DNA of 55,393 nt, taken from Lachnospiraceae bacterium (GTDB lineage Bacteria > Bacillota > Clostridia > Lachnospirales > Lachnospiraceae). Below, one piece after another: positions 26,191 through 34,861 of the stretch. Position 1 is the stretch's first letter. Every line of letters starts with the position of its first letter. Position numbers and translations under genes: made by a program. The notes under the pieces are model-generated. The model was not told the DNA's origin and ran no database searches. It saw only the letters and a list, made by a program, of their open reading frames with translations. The stretch is taken from assembly GCA_014804655.1 (NCBI GenBank), contig JAAUZK010000051.1:1-55393 (forward strand), in the 5' to 3' direction.

Positions 26191-27366
26191 TTAAAGCCAA
26201 AAGCTCATACTGTACTGCTTCTCATCGTCCGAATATGATACCACGCCGTCGGGGCAATCCAAATACTGAAATATCCCCTGATTCATGATCAGCGCCTCCT
26301 CCATCTGCTTATAGACTTCGTAATCCGCGCATTTTAAAGTCACATAAGCGCTTCCTTTCTCATATTCTTCCCGAAAGATACGCTCAATCTGCTCCTCACT
26401 CCATTCCGTAAAATAAAGCCCTTCCCGTACATAGTAGTTGTCTCTTATCGAATCACACATCGGCAGATCCACCACATTATCCAACGTATGTGTCAAGTTC
26501 ATCTGTTCGGTAGACACACACAAATAATCATAATTGATCGTGGGAATCTTCTCGACAGGGTATCCGGAGGCTCCGCCCACCGCCTGATAAGAGGCATCTC
26601 CCCATGTTGTATCCACATAATAGTAGCTTCCGTCTATCTGCACGAGGTTCCACGCATGTCCCTCACCACCGATCACGCGTCCCAGCACGAGTGTTGCGAA
26701 TATTCCCGCCTCGTTTAAAAGGTACTGCGTAGCCTTGGCATATCCCTGACAGACAGACCTGCCCTCTATAAATACCGAGCAGATATTCTGGTTATCCTCA
26801 GCCAATGCATCATATTCCGTGTGATGAATCAGATATTCATATATATATTTTACTTTCGTATAGTCGTCTGCGTTCACAGGCATATTTGAAAGGCATTGGT
26901 TTACATAACTGTCTATCTGTTTCTGTTTTTCCGCAATCTCCTCCCGACTGAATCGATACGTGCCCGTAAACGTGATTTTCTTGAGAATATCACCCAGCGT
27001 ATATTCTGTGTAAGTATAACCGTCCACGTAGAAAATCTCCGGGTGATCGTTCAGCACGCATTGAAAAACATGGGAAATCTCATCCTTATCGTAACTGGAC
27101 AGTTTCACGTTCTCTTCAAACTGCACCAGTGCATCCCGTATCTCCAGATAAAGCTGTTTCTTTGACTCCGACAGCTTGCTGTAGGCATATCCGTCCTCCT
27201 GCTCCCGTTTGATTACCTGCTCTGCCGGTTCTGATTCCTCCTGCCTCGCTCCCAGATTTTCCTGCCTGTACAGATCGCTCTGCTGCCGGGGCAGTGTCTG
27301 CCATGCATAAGCCAGACATCCCGTAAGAATCAACATACCCGTCAATAATATACCTGTTCTCTTCAT
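26191..27366 (-). CDS. Transglutaminase-like lipoprotein
   Basis: The ATG at 27366 (AGGG eight bases upstream) gives a lipoprotein signal MKRTGILLTGMLILTGC with lipobox LTGC. The body contains the transglutaminase/protease-like triad: Cys in SVCQGYAKATQYLL, His in GGEGHAWNLVQI, and Asp in YYVDTTWGD. Such proteins in Clostridia occur outside the membrane and probably cleave or crosslink wall-associated peptides; the substrate is unknown. It is placed between prfC and asp23, where no such gene occurs in the standard order, so it is probably a lineage-specific insertion. Five further residues (MRVMHM etc.) upstream are possible but unlikely. Confidence 0.82.
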   Translation of the reverse strand: MKRTGILLTGMLILTGCLAYAWQTLPRQQSDLYRQENLGARQEESEPAEQVIKREQEDGYAYSKLSESKKQLYLEIRDALVQFEENVKLSSYDKDEISHVFQCVLNDHPEIFYVDGYTYTEYTLGDILKKITFTGTYRFSREEIAEKQKQIDSYVNQCLSNMPVNADDYTKVKYIYEYLIHHTEYDALAEDNQNICSVFIEGRSVCQGYAKATQYLLNEAGIFATLVLGRVIGGEGHAWNLVQIDGSYYYVDTTWGDASYQAVGGASGYPVEKIPTINYDYLCVSTEQMNLTHTLDNVVDLPMCDSIRDNYYVREGLYFTEWSEEQIERIFREEYEKGSAYVTLKCADYEVYKQMEEALIMNQGIFQYLDCPDGVVSYSDDEKQYSMSFWL

Positions 27367-27423
27367 ATGCATTACCCTCATCATCACAGAGCAAATCGAG
27401 TAAGCTCGATTTTTCCCATACTG

Positions 27424-29016
27424 CTAGTTTCTTCCAAACTCAGACAATTCCAAGCCGTCATTCCGCTCTATGGTCATACCGATGCTCCACTGGTTGATAA
27501 ACAGCAGAAGCGGATTACCCTTCAAATCCTTGATCTTCTTCATATCAGAGGTGCCTGTCAGCTTGTCAAGATCAATCTCCTTATTCTCTATCCAGCGGAT
27601 GTGTTCATAAGGAAGATTCTCAAGCTTGATTTCCACATTATACTCATTCTCCAGACGATATTTCAGTACGTCGAACTGCAGCACACCGACCACGCCGACG
27701 ATGATCTCTTCCATACCTGTATTATATTCCTGAAATATCTGAATGGCACCTTCCTGCGCGATCTGCGTGATTCCCTTCACAAACTGTTTTCTCTTCATTG
27801 TGTCGATCTGTCGCACCCTTGCAAAGTGCTCCGGTGCGAAAGTCGGGATACCCTCATACTCAAACTGTTCCTTCGGCATACAGATGGTATCACCGATCGA
27901 AAAAATACCCGGATCAAATACACCGATAATATCTCCGGCATACGCCTCGTTCAATATCTTACGCTCGTCCGCCATGATCTGCTGCGGCTGCGACAAGCGC
28001 ATAACCTTACCGCCCTGCACGTGCTTTACTTCAGCGCCTGCATCAAATCTGCCGGAGCAAATGCGCATAAATGCCACCCTGTCGCGGTGCGCCTTATTCA
28101 TATTTGCCTGTATCTTAAAGACAAATGCCGAAAAGTCGTGTTCCACCGGATCAATCAGTCCAATGTCCGCCCTGCGGGGAAGGGGTGTTGTCGTCATCGC
28201 CAGAAAATGCTTCAGGAAAATTTCCACACCGAAATTTGTAAGCGCCGATCCGAAGAATACCGGCGTCAGATCACCTGCCTGTATCCGCTCCAGATCATAC
28301 TCCGCGCTGGCACCGTCAAGAAGCTCTATCTCGTCAAATAATTGCGCCTTATATTCCTCCCCGATGTGCTCCGTCAGCACAGCCTCCTCCGCAATCGGGA
28401 TTCTGGTAGCATGTCCCTCTTTCGTTCCCTTCTCCGTGTCCGAATAAGTAATGACACATTTACTCTCACGCTCATAGACACCCTTGAAGCTCTTACCGGA
28501 ACCGATCGGCCAGTTAATCGGACATGTGGCGATTCCCAATTCCTTCTCGATCTCGTCCAACAGTGTGAACGTATCATTGGCGTCGCGATCCATCTTATTG
28601 ATAAAAGTAAATATCGGAATATGACGCATGACGCACACCTTGAACAGTTTTCTTGTCTGCGCTTCCACACCCTTAGACGCATCGATAACCATGACCGCGG
28701 AATCCGCCGCCATCAACGTCCTGTAAGTGTCTTCGGAGAAGTCCTGATGTCCCGGTGTGTCCAGAATATTGATACAGAATCCGTCGTATTCAAACTGCAG
28801 CACCGACGAAGTGACGGAAATACCTCTCTCCTTCTCGATTTCCATCCAGTCGGAAACCGCATGTCTGGCGGTTGCCTTTCCCTTTACGCTGCCCGCCAGA
28901 TTGATCGCGCCGCCATATAACAGGAACTTCTCGGTCAGAGTCGTCTTACCCGCATCCGGATGCGATATAATCGCAAAGGTTCTTCTTTTGTTTATCTCGT
29001 CCGCGTAATTACCCAC
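27424..29016 (-). CDS. prfC: Peptide chain release factor 3
   Basis: The 530-residue translational GTPase has ISHPDAGKTTLTEKFLL (G1), the RF3-specific ERGISVTSSVLQF (G2 region), DTPGHQDFSEDTY (G3), and NKMDRD (G4), then EF-G-like domains II and III. RF3 removes RF1 and RF2 from the ribosome after peptide release. The GTG start at 29016 has GGAGGAAGAAAAC before it. A 6-8 bp hairpin (ATCGAG...CTCGAT near 27396-27413) follows in the short gap to the transglutaminase gene. Confidence 0.96.
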   Translation of the reverse strand: MGNYADEINKRRTFAIISHPDAGKTTLTEKFLLYGGAINLAGSVKGKATARHAVSDWMEIEKERGISVTSSVLQFEYDGFCINILDTPGHQDFSEDTYRTLMAADSAVMVIDASKGVEAQTRKLFKVCVMRHIPIFTFINKMDRDANDTFTLLDEIEKELGIATCPINWPIGSGKSFKGVYERESKCVITYSDTEKGTKEGHATRIPIAEEAVLTEHIGEEYKAQLFDEIELLDGASAEYDLERIQAGDLTPVFFGSALTNFGVEIFLKHFLAMTTTPLPRRADIGLIDPVEHDFSAFVFKIQANMNKAHRDRVAFMRICSGRFDAGAEVKHVQGGKVMRLSQPQQIMADERKILNEAYAGDIIGVFDPGIFSIGDTICMPKEQFEYEGIPTFAPEHFARVRQIDTMKRKQFVKGITQIAQEGAIQIFQEYNTGMEEIIVGVVGVLQFDVLKYRLENEYNVEIKLENLPYEHIRWIENKEIDLDKLTGTSDMKKIKDLKGNPLLLFINQWSIGMTIERNDGLELSEFGRN

Positions 29017-29034
29017 GTTTTCTTCCTCCAGATC

Positions 29035-30186
29035 TTATAACATAGATTTGCCGGCAAACTCCGGCTGTATACCGAAATAATCAAGTACCGTTGCCCCGAT
29101 ATCCGCAAAGGTATCTCTCGTACCGAGATTCATAGGCGTCACACTTCGCCCGTACATAATAAAAGGCGTATGTTCTCTGGAATGATCCGTCGATACCGTA
29201 TAGCCCGGATCGCATCCGTGATCCGCCGTGATCATCAGGATATCCTCGTCTCGTAACAACTCCAGCAATTCCGGCAGTTTATTGTCAAAATAAGTAAGTG
29301 CCGCGGCATACCCGTCAATATCATTCCGGTGACCGTACAACATATCATAATCCACCAGATTAATGAAGCACAGGCCCTCAAAATCCCTTTTCATATATTC
29401 AATTGTTCTCTCGATACCCTCTGCATTGCCCTTGGTATATACATACTCCGTAATTCCCTTGCCCGCAAAGATATCTTTGATCTTACCGACAGAGATCACA
29501 TCCTTCCCCGCCGCTTTCAGTTGATCCAGCATGGTGACTGCCGGAGGCTCCAGCGAAAAATCATGCCGCCCGGAAGTTCTGGTGTAATTGCCGCTCGTAC
29601 CGATGAAAGGTCTTGCAATTACCCGTCCCACGCCATGTCTGCCCTGCAGGATTCCTCTCGCGGTCTTACAATATTCATAAAGAGTCTCCACCGGCACAAC
29701 GTCCTCATGGGCTGCGATCTGAAATACACTGTCTGCCGATGTATAGACAATCAGTTTGCCGCTGCTTACATGCTCGTCTCCGTAATCCTTGATTACCTCA
29801 GTTCCGGAGTATGGTTTGTTACAAAGCACTCCTCTGCCTACGGCCGCACTGAACTTATCTAACACTTCTTCCGGGAATCCATCCGGATAAGTGGGCAGCG
29901 GCTGTTTCGACAAAATACCGGCAATCTCCCAATGCCCTATAGTAGTATCTTTGCCCTTCGAAGCCTCTCTCATACGTGCAACCCTGGCCGACGGCGCCGA
30001 CACTTTCTCAAGGCATTCTACTCCGTCAATATTAAAAAGCCCCATTGCACCCATATTGGGCATATCAAACTTCGAACTGGAAGCAACGGAACGAAGCGTG
30101 TTGGTACCCTTATCACCATAGTCGGCGGCGTCCTCCATCTCTCCGATCCCGAAGCTGTCCAGTACGATCAAAAACACTCTTTTCAT
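29035..30186 (-). CDS. deoB: Phosphopentomutase
   Basis: The 383-residue alkaline-phosphatase-superfamily mutase begins MKRVFLIVLDSFGIGEMEDAADYGD. It has KGKDTTIGHWEIAGI (the phosphorylated Thr region), NLVDYDMLYGHRND and ITADHGCDPGYTVSTDHSREHTPF for metal binding. It interconverts ribose-1- and ribose-5-phosphate (and the deoxy forms) for nucleoside salvage. The start at 30186 follows GGAGG by about ten bases. The 23 in-frame residues upstream lie in the leader. It is placed between the spoIIIA operon and prfC and may be transcribed independently. Confidence 0.96.
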   Translation of the reverse strand: MKRVFLIVLDSFGIGEMEDAADYGDKGTNTLRSVASSSKFDMPNMGAMGLFNIDGVECLEKVSAPSARVARMREASKGKDTTIGHWEIAGILSKQPLPTYPDGFPEEVLDKFSAAVGRGVLCNKPYSGTEVIKDYGDEHVSSGKLIVYTSADSVFQIAAHEDVVPVETLYEYCKTARGILQGRHGVGRVIARPFIGTSGNYTRTSGRHDFSLEPPAVTMLDQLKAAGKDVISVGKIKDIFAGKGITEYVYTKGNAEGIERTIEYMKRDFEGLCFINLVDYDMLYGHRNDIDGYAAALTYFDNKLPELLELLRDEDILMITADHGCDPGYTVSTDHSREHTPFIMYGRSVTPMNLGTRDTFADIGATVLDYFGIQPEFAGKSML

Positions 30187-30255
30187 TCTCAGTTCTCTGC
30201 CTCCGTATTTTAAAATATGCGCGTATAGTATACCATATATTTCCCGATCGTGCAC

Positions 30256-30972
30256 TTAATTTGAGTTAACGGTACTGATCACCACCGATTCTGCACTGAC
30301 ACCTGTCTTGCGGATTACAATATCCTCGATCTGTGCCCGCTGTGCCTCTGTCAGTTCTGCCGTATTGACAACCACATCCACACTGTCACCGTCTATGCTG
30401 ACAATAGCGTCATCAAATCCTTTTGCTTCTAACAAGATCTCCGCCGCTGTCTCCTTCTCCGCCACATCCGTCATGGAGATCATGCTGTTCACCGCATCCT
30501 GTTTCTGTGTCTCACTGATATTGGCATTGTTGATGATCTCTAAGAGCGTCTCCTTATTCTGCGCGCGGGTCTGCTCTTTCTGCAGTTTCGCACCCGACAA
30601 TCCGGACACCGTGCCGGAAGAAGTAAACACTGCTTCCCCGGGAACATCTTTCATCTGTTCTTCTGCCAGCGCCTCCGCAAGTTCCTCATCCACACCGCTG
30701 TTCTCCGCCATCGTTACATCCAAATCCAGACTCTTGATCTCACCCGAAGCCTGTTCGATATCTTCCTCTGATAAATCGGTGAATGCCGCATAGTCAGAGT
30801 CATCGCTTCCAAGTGCCAGATTACCCATGTCGTCAGTGGCGATTTCCCCATTGACAGACATAATCTCTTCGTCCGTTACTTTTGTGCCTGCAAAGTTCAG
30901 GTAGCCCGCTACGGCGATCATGATTGCCAGCGCCGTGATCATCATCTGGTTCTTTTTGATCATATTTTTCAA
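30256..30972 (-). CDS. spoIIIAH: Stage III sporulation protein AH
   Basis: The 238-residue protein has an N-terminal membrane helix (MMITALAIMIAVAGYLNF), an extracytoplasmic acidic region, and a C-terminal YscJ/FliF-like ring-building motif (EIINNANISETQKQDAVNSMI, AKGFDDAIVSIDGDSVDVVVN). SpoIIIAH pairs with SpoIIQ of the forespore to form the feeding channel. The start is TTG at 30972 with AGGGGAG seven bases upstream. An ATG three codons in has poorer spacing. It is the last gene of the spoIIIA operon. Confidence 0.92.
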   Translation of the reverse strand: MKNMIKKNQMMITALAIMIAVAGYLNFAGTKVTDEEIMSVNGEIATDDMGNLALGSDDSDYAAFTDLSEEDIEQASGEIKSLDLDVTMAENSGVDEELAEALAEEQMKDVPGEAVFTSSGTVSGLSGAKLQKEQTRAQNKETLLEIINNANISETQKQDAVNSMISMTDVAEKETAAEILLEAKGFDDAIVSIDGDSVDVVVNTAELTEAQRAQIEDIVIRKTGVSAESVVISTVNSN

Positions 30973-30987
30973 TTTCTTCTCCCCTTT

Positions 30988-31620
30988 TCACTGATTATTT
31001 ATCATCTTTACTATTTTTATCTTATTCGCATCGATATCAAATAATACCTGAATTGCCCCGATTATATTTTCTTGTACACTTTGTGATCCCGCACCCTGCG
31101 CAATCACCACAACTCCCTCCACTGCTGGCGGTATCGTCATAATCACATACGGTATGTTCTGCCCACTTGCGTCCGTCGTATAGATCGTGCTCTTCTCGAT
31201 TCTGCTCTCGCCTACCGTGCGACTTCCGCCCGCTGCATCAGTCTCCTCTGTATTGGAATAATTCTCCGGTCCGTCCTTCTCGACAATCTTATGCTCCGAT
31301 TCCCTCAATGTAATCAGAACCTTAACTTTACCGACTCCATCCACATATCTGAGCGTTTCCTCCAGTCTGCTTTCCCAATATCCCGCATAGGAATCTGCAC
31401 CGCTCTCACCCTGAACTACTGACTCCGTCTCATCTGCAACTGTATGATTTCCGATTTTACCATCTGTTATGTCCGATATATCGGACTTAATATTTTTCGG
31501 CTGTGTCGGAATTGCGATTACACAGAGAAGTATTCCCGTCAGAATGATGATCAGGCATTGATCCTTCCTGAGCTTCTTACCGCCTGTCAGTTTCTCGATC
31601 AGCTTCTTACCATCCTCCAA
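30988..31620 (-). CDS. spoIIIAG: Stage III sporulation protein AG
   Basis: The 210-residue protein has a membrane helix (LIIILTGILLCVIAI), and its C-terminal half contains YWESRLEETLRYVDGVGKVKVLITL and VEGVVVIAQGAGSQSVQENI, the ring-forming fold known for SpoIIIAG. A TTG start at 31620 has a strong AGGTGG site inside the end of spoIIIAF and overlaps that gene by 14 bases, so translation is coupled. It builds the mother-cell ring of the feeding-tube channel. Confidence 0.92.
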   Translation of the reverse strand: MEDGKKLIEKLTGGKKLRKDQCLIIILTGILLCVIAIPTQPKNIKSDISDITDGKIGNHTVADETESVVQGESGADSYAGYWESRLEETLRYVDGVGKVKVLITLRESEHKIVEKDGPENYSNTEETDAAGGSRTVGESRIEKSTIYTTDASGQNIPYVIMTIPPAVEGVVVIAQGAGSQSVQENIIGAIQVLFDIDANKIKIVKMINNQ

Positions 31621-32446
31621 GATATACCACCTCCACTCTGTCTTCGGCTATTCCTAATGTCTGCGCGAAAAGCTGTTTCAGTTCCAGCATGTTTTCTTCC
31701 GCCTCTACCCTCCCGTCTGCCGTCGTCTGCTCCGTGCCGTTTTCCGCTCCGACCTTCACAGTAATCTCTCCGATCCGTATTCTATCCTCCTCATCTTGCG
31801 CTTCCATACTTTCCCCATCATTCCCCCGACTCCATGTTCCTTCCGATTTCTCCGACTGCTTTATTCCTTCTGCCGACTGCCCCTCATCCACTCCCGACCG
31901 CCCCTCATCCACTCCCGACCGCCCAGTTTGTTCTACCTGATCTACGCCTGATTCGGATGATTTCGTCACTACTGCCGACCTCTCTCCTGATCTCGACTGA
32001 CTCCGTACCGTGACCCGCACACGATCGAAAACATATTCTCCCGTACCCACCTCACCGGTAACGGAATCTCCCTTCTCCTGCCCGGTCAACTCTATAGCCG
32101 TCTTCACGACACGGCAGCCGTGACCAACAGCCACCTCATTCAGACGACGGGTGATCTCCTCCTCGATCTGTCGGATTACCAGCGCCTCCGTTGAACCGCC
32201 CTCATACCCCACATTACCGAAATCCCCGCTCTGCGCCTCGATTTGTTCCATTATATGAGTAATCTCCTCCTGCCATTTGATCACCAGCCCGTCAGAACCC
32301 GAAATAAACGGGCGGATAAACAGCAAAAGTACTATAACACCTGCTATTATTTTCATGTACTTCTCATATTGTTCATTCGCCGCAAAATGCAGCACTGTCT
32401 GGGCCACAATCATAAAGATGCCGATCTGCCTAATGCTTTCCAACAT
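31607..32446 (-). CDS. spoIIIAF: Stage III sporulation protein AF
   Basis: The protein has two N-terminal membrane segments (IGIFMIVAQTVLHFAA; IIAGVIVLLLFIRPF), then the soluble part. At 279 residues it is longer than the roughly 200 usual, because of a low-complexity insert (about residues 155-235) rich in Ser, Gly and Glu. This insert includes a tandem 21-bp repeat (SGVDEG-type, coordinates about 31870-31920). The C-terminus EDRVEVVYLGGW is a conserved SpoIIIAF end. It acts in the mother-cell membrane with the other SpoIIIA proteins. Confidence 0.88.
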   Translation of the reverse strand: MLESIRQIGIFMIVAQTVLHFAANEQYEKYMKIIAGVIVLLLFIRPFISGSDGLVIKWQEEITHIMEQIEAQSGDFGNVGYEGGSTEALVIRQIEEEITRRLNEVAVGHGCRVVKTAIELTGQEKGDSVTGEVGTGEYVFDRVRVTVRSQSRSGERSAVVTKSSESGVDQVEQTGRSGVDEGRSGVDEGQSAEGIKQSEKSEGTWSRGNDGESMEAQDEEDRIRIGEITVKVGAENGTEQTTADGRVEAEENMLELKQLFAQTLGIAEDRVEVVYLGGW

Positions 32447-32454
32447 ATTCTATG

Positions 32455-33522
32455 TCACATCCTCCCGCTTGTGGTATAGGTAATAATCGCGATCTGAATC
32501 ACAAACATACCTATAGAAGAGAGGGCAATCTTCAACAGCATAATATTGCCGTCTCCCACACGATTTGCACAGTTAGTCATGCGCTTATCACTGACAATAC
32601 CGATCAGCGCGGCACCGACCTTGATTACGCCCGCTAACAGCAGAAGTTTCAGCACAGGAATACAGCATAGCACGATCAAAACAAGCGTTATATACAGACC
32701 AATACTGTTCTTAACAAGCACAGCTGATCCCATTACCATCTCAAACATGCCTTCCGTCAGTCCGCCGATCGCAGGTATGGCAGATATTGCCTTCTTAAGC
32801 ACGGAGGACTGCAAGGAATCTATAACAGGCGATATCATTGCCTGCAAAATGCTAAACCCGGTGATAATTCCTATTGTAACCTTAAGACTGACGCCGATCG
32901 CCTTGTCAAACAACTCCAACAGCAGAGACAGCTTTTCCTCCATCCACACACCGTTGATGATCGTCAGCAGCATATAGCCATATACCGCCGGCATAAGAAG
33001 CGTCAAATATCCCCATTCTATTAGATATACAATAAACAGTAAGATCTGGTAGTACACTGCAGCTGAGGCAACGCCGGAGGCGCTTCCCACCGCGATCATA
33101 TATGTAGGAATATACAGCTTCATAAAGGTAGTAACTGTCTCCAGTATCTCACGTACAATGGAAGCTCCGCTAGCAAAAGCCTTGAGTAGCACGGCGACCA
33201 TTAAAAGATACACGAAATAAAAAGCAATATCCGATACCTGATGATCCCGAAATAGATCGGCAAAATTGACGAACAATGCCGCCACAACGCCCAAAATAAG
33301 AATGGTTACAAACAAAGTTCTGATCTCCCCCGCATGAGAAGAAAATGCACCGCTGATTCCGCTTCCAAGTTCCTTTATGGCATCCCATATCCTTCCTTGA
33401 AGAATCAGACTCATGACCATCTTGCCGTCAAATGTATACTCCGGGAAAAGCTGCCTGAAATCCAGCGTAACGGCATCCATCCCCATCTCTTCCCAAGCGA
33501 TACTGCTTCCCCCGGTTTCCAA
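32455..33522 (-). CDS. spoIIIAE: Stage III sporulation protein AE
   Basis: The 355-residue polytopic membrane protein has FVTILILGVVAALFVNFADLF, IPTYMIAVGSASGVASAAVYYQ and the conserved AISAIPAIGGLTEGMFEMV loop. The frame has no ATG upstream. The TTG at 33522 has AAAGGTGGG seven bases before it and is the likely start. SpoIIIAE in other species is about 390 residues and begins with a cleavable signal peptide, which is missing here, so the N-terminus differs from the norm. A short 27-codon frame beginning at the ATG at 33606 lies in the gap in another frame. Confidence 0.88.
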   Translation of the reverse strand: METGGSSIAWEEMGMDAVTLDFRQLFPEYTFDGKMVMSLILQGRIWDAIKELGSGISGAFSSHAGEIRTLFVTILILGVVAALFVNFADLFRDHQVSDIAFYFVYLLMVAVLLKAFASGASIVREILETVTTFMKLYIPTYMIAVGSASGVASAAVYYQILLFIVYLIEWGYLTLLMPAVYGYMLLTIINGVWMEEKLSLLLELFDKAIGVSLKVTIGIITGFSILQAMISPVIDSLQSSVLKKAISAIPAIGGLTEGMFEMVMGSAVLVKNSIGLYITLVLIVLCCIPVLKLLLLAGVIKVGAALIGIVSDKRMTNCANRVGDGNIMLLKIALSSIGMFVIQIAIITYTTSGRM

Positions 33523-33608
33523 TTCTATCCCACCTTTCTGACAATACTGCCATCTGCTCTGATCCTTGATTCCACCAGCATTTTCCTAACGTTCCGGTAT
33601 GTATTCAT

Positions 33609-33995
33609 CTATCCGGTGATAGACTGGATACTCTCAAGAAGCGCCATCAATACAGGCATTCCCGTCAACAGAATATATAGTTTGCCGACCATCTCAACTT
33701 GTCCAGCAATACCGCCATATCCTGCATCCTTACAGATTCCCGCACAGAACTCACATGCATAGGTGGCGCCGACAGCTTTTAGAAGCACTGTCAAATAACT
33801 GTAGTTATCTTTCAAATATCCCCGCAGCTTCTCCATTGCCGATAAGATCCCCGTGAAATACTGCATGGCATATCCAAAAATGACCAGACAAACTGCAACC
33901 GCTATGTAAATACCGTATTCTGCTTTATAGCTTCTTAAAGGCACCGCAAGCAGAATCCCTATAATGCCAACTAACCCTATTTTGACCATCTCCAT
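33609..33995 (-). CDS. spoIIIAD: Stage III sporulation protein AD
   Basis: The 128-residue membrane protein has four hydrophobic segments, with MVKIGLVGIIGILLAVPLRS at the start and VLLKAVGATYACEFCAGICKDAGYG near the C-terminal third, both standard for SpoIIIAD. The ATG at 33995 is favoured by GGGGTG six bases upstream. Seventeen further in-frame residues upstream are not conserved. It follows spoIIIAC as in all known operons. Confidence 0.9.
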   Translation of the reverse strand: MEMVKIGLVGIIGILLAVPLRSYKAEYGIYIAVAVCLVIFGYAMQYFTGILSAMEKLRGYLKDNYSYLTVLLKAVGATYACEFCAGICKDAGYGGIAGQVEMVGKLYILLTGMPVLMALLESIQSITG

Positions 33996-34065
33996 AGTTT
34001 TCACCCCACTCGCCAAACATTTGGTATTACCCGGCACGCACTTCATGCCGGCAGTTACACCCTAC

Positions 34066-34260
34066 CTATAGTGTAAACAGATCCTGCACCATCACGAACA
34101 AATCATATATATAAGGGATGATCCATGTTAAAACAAGAATTAATCCGGCAAGGCTGATCAGAAAAGCGTGTTCCTCTCTGCCGCTGTGTTTTAAAACCTG
34201 ATTTAATATTGTGACTAATATACCCACTGCCGCTATTTTAAATATAAGACTTACGCTCAT
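34066..34260 (-). CDS. spoIIIAC: Stage III sporulation protein AC
   Basis: The 64-residue protein has two membrane helices (LIFKIAAVGILVTILNQVLKHSG and FLISLAGLILVLTWIIPYIYDLF). The start at 34260 follows GGAGG by five bases; the eight residues before it are leader. Function is membrane-integral, next to SpoIIIAD, in the mother-cell channel complex. Confidence 0.9.
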   Translation of the reverse strand: MSVSLIFKIAAVGILVTILNQVLKHSGREEHAFLISLAGLILVLTWIIPYIYDLFVMVQDLFTL

Positions 34261-34304
34261 CTCATCCTCCATTCCGAAGCACACTGTTCTCTTGTGTTTT
34301 CTTT

Positions 34305-34835
34305 CTATAACACCAGTATTGTTAAGAAAATCCCCGTCAACAAACTCACACTGAGTATCATTTTTGACTTATTTTCATAGCTTTCTTCTGCTTTTGCACA
34401 CGCTCTGACAAGCAGCTCCATATTTTGTCCGATACTCTCCGCCTGCTGTTTTTCTTCCAACAAGCCCAGACTCTGCGGTAAGTCCCTAAGAATCCCCTTT
34501 TCTTCCTCTGAAAGAGGCGCTTCCCGCAGGCATTGTCCGATCTGCTGCTCCCATACCTGCGTAAGAGAGGCGCCGTTTTCCCTTCCCACCTGCTCGTATA
34601 TCCTCTGAAAATACGGCCGATACAATACATCACCGCATTCCGCCAGAATCAGACATATCTCCGGCAGCGTATGTTTACCGTAACTGATCTCATTCTGAAT
34701 CCTCTTAATAATACGGATCAACTCCTTAAGATGCCGTATTCTGCACTTTTCCTCACTGGTCCTGCTACAGCCCCATCCGATACACCCTGCCAGAATGCAG
34801 AGGATTCCGCCCAGTTTAAACATCCTTGTATTCAT
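34305..34835 (-). CDS. spoIIIAB: Stage III sporulation protein AB
   Basis: The 176-residue protein has an N-terminal helix and the GspF-like helical core RHLKELIRIIKRIQNEISYGKHTLPE...LVRACAKAEESYENKSKM, ending in a second membrane segment (VSLLTGIFLTILVL). It corresponds to the platform-like partner of the SpoIIIAA ATPase. Two starts are possible (34835 and 34823). Confidence 0.88.
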   Translation of the reverse strand: MNTRMFKLGGILCILAGCIGWGCSRTSEEKCRIRHLKELIRIIKRIQNEISYGKHTLPEICLILAECGDVLYRPYFQRIYEQVGRENGASLTQVWEQQIGQCLREAPLSEEEKGILRDLPQSLGLLEEKQQAESIGQNMELLVRACAKAEESYENKSKMILSVSLLTGIFLTILVL

Positions 34836-34861
34836 TCCCCCGTTTTACTTATTGCATAAAA

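Noticed and set aside
27390..27415. Riboswitch-like element upstream of the transglutaminase gene
   Set aside because: Only a short AAATCGAG/CTCGATTT hairpin is present. There is no room for an aptamer, so a weak terminator is the better reading.
27367..28341. 324-codon plus-strand frame over prfC
   Set aside because: It is fully antisense to prfC with intact GTPase motifs and has no start signal.
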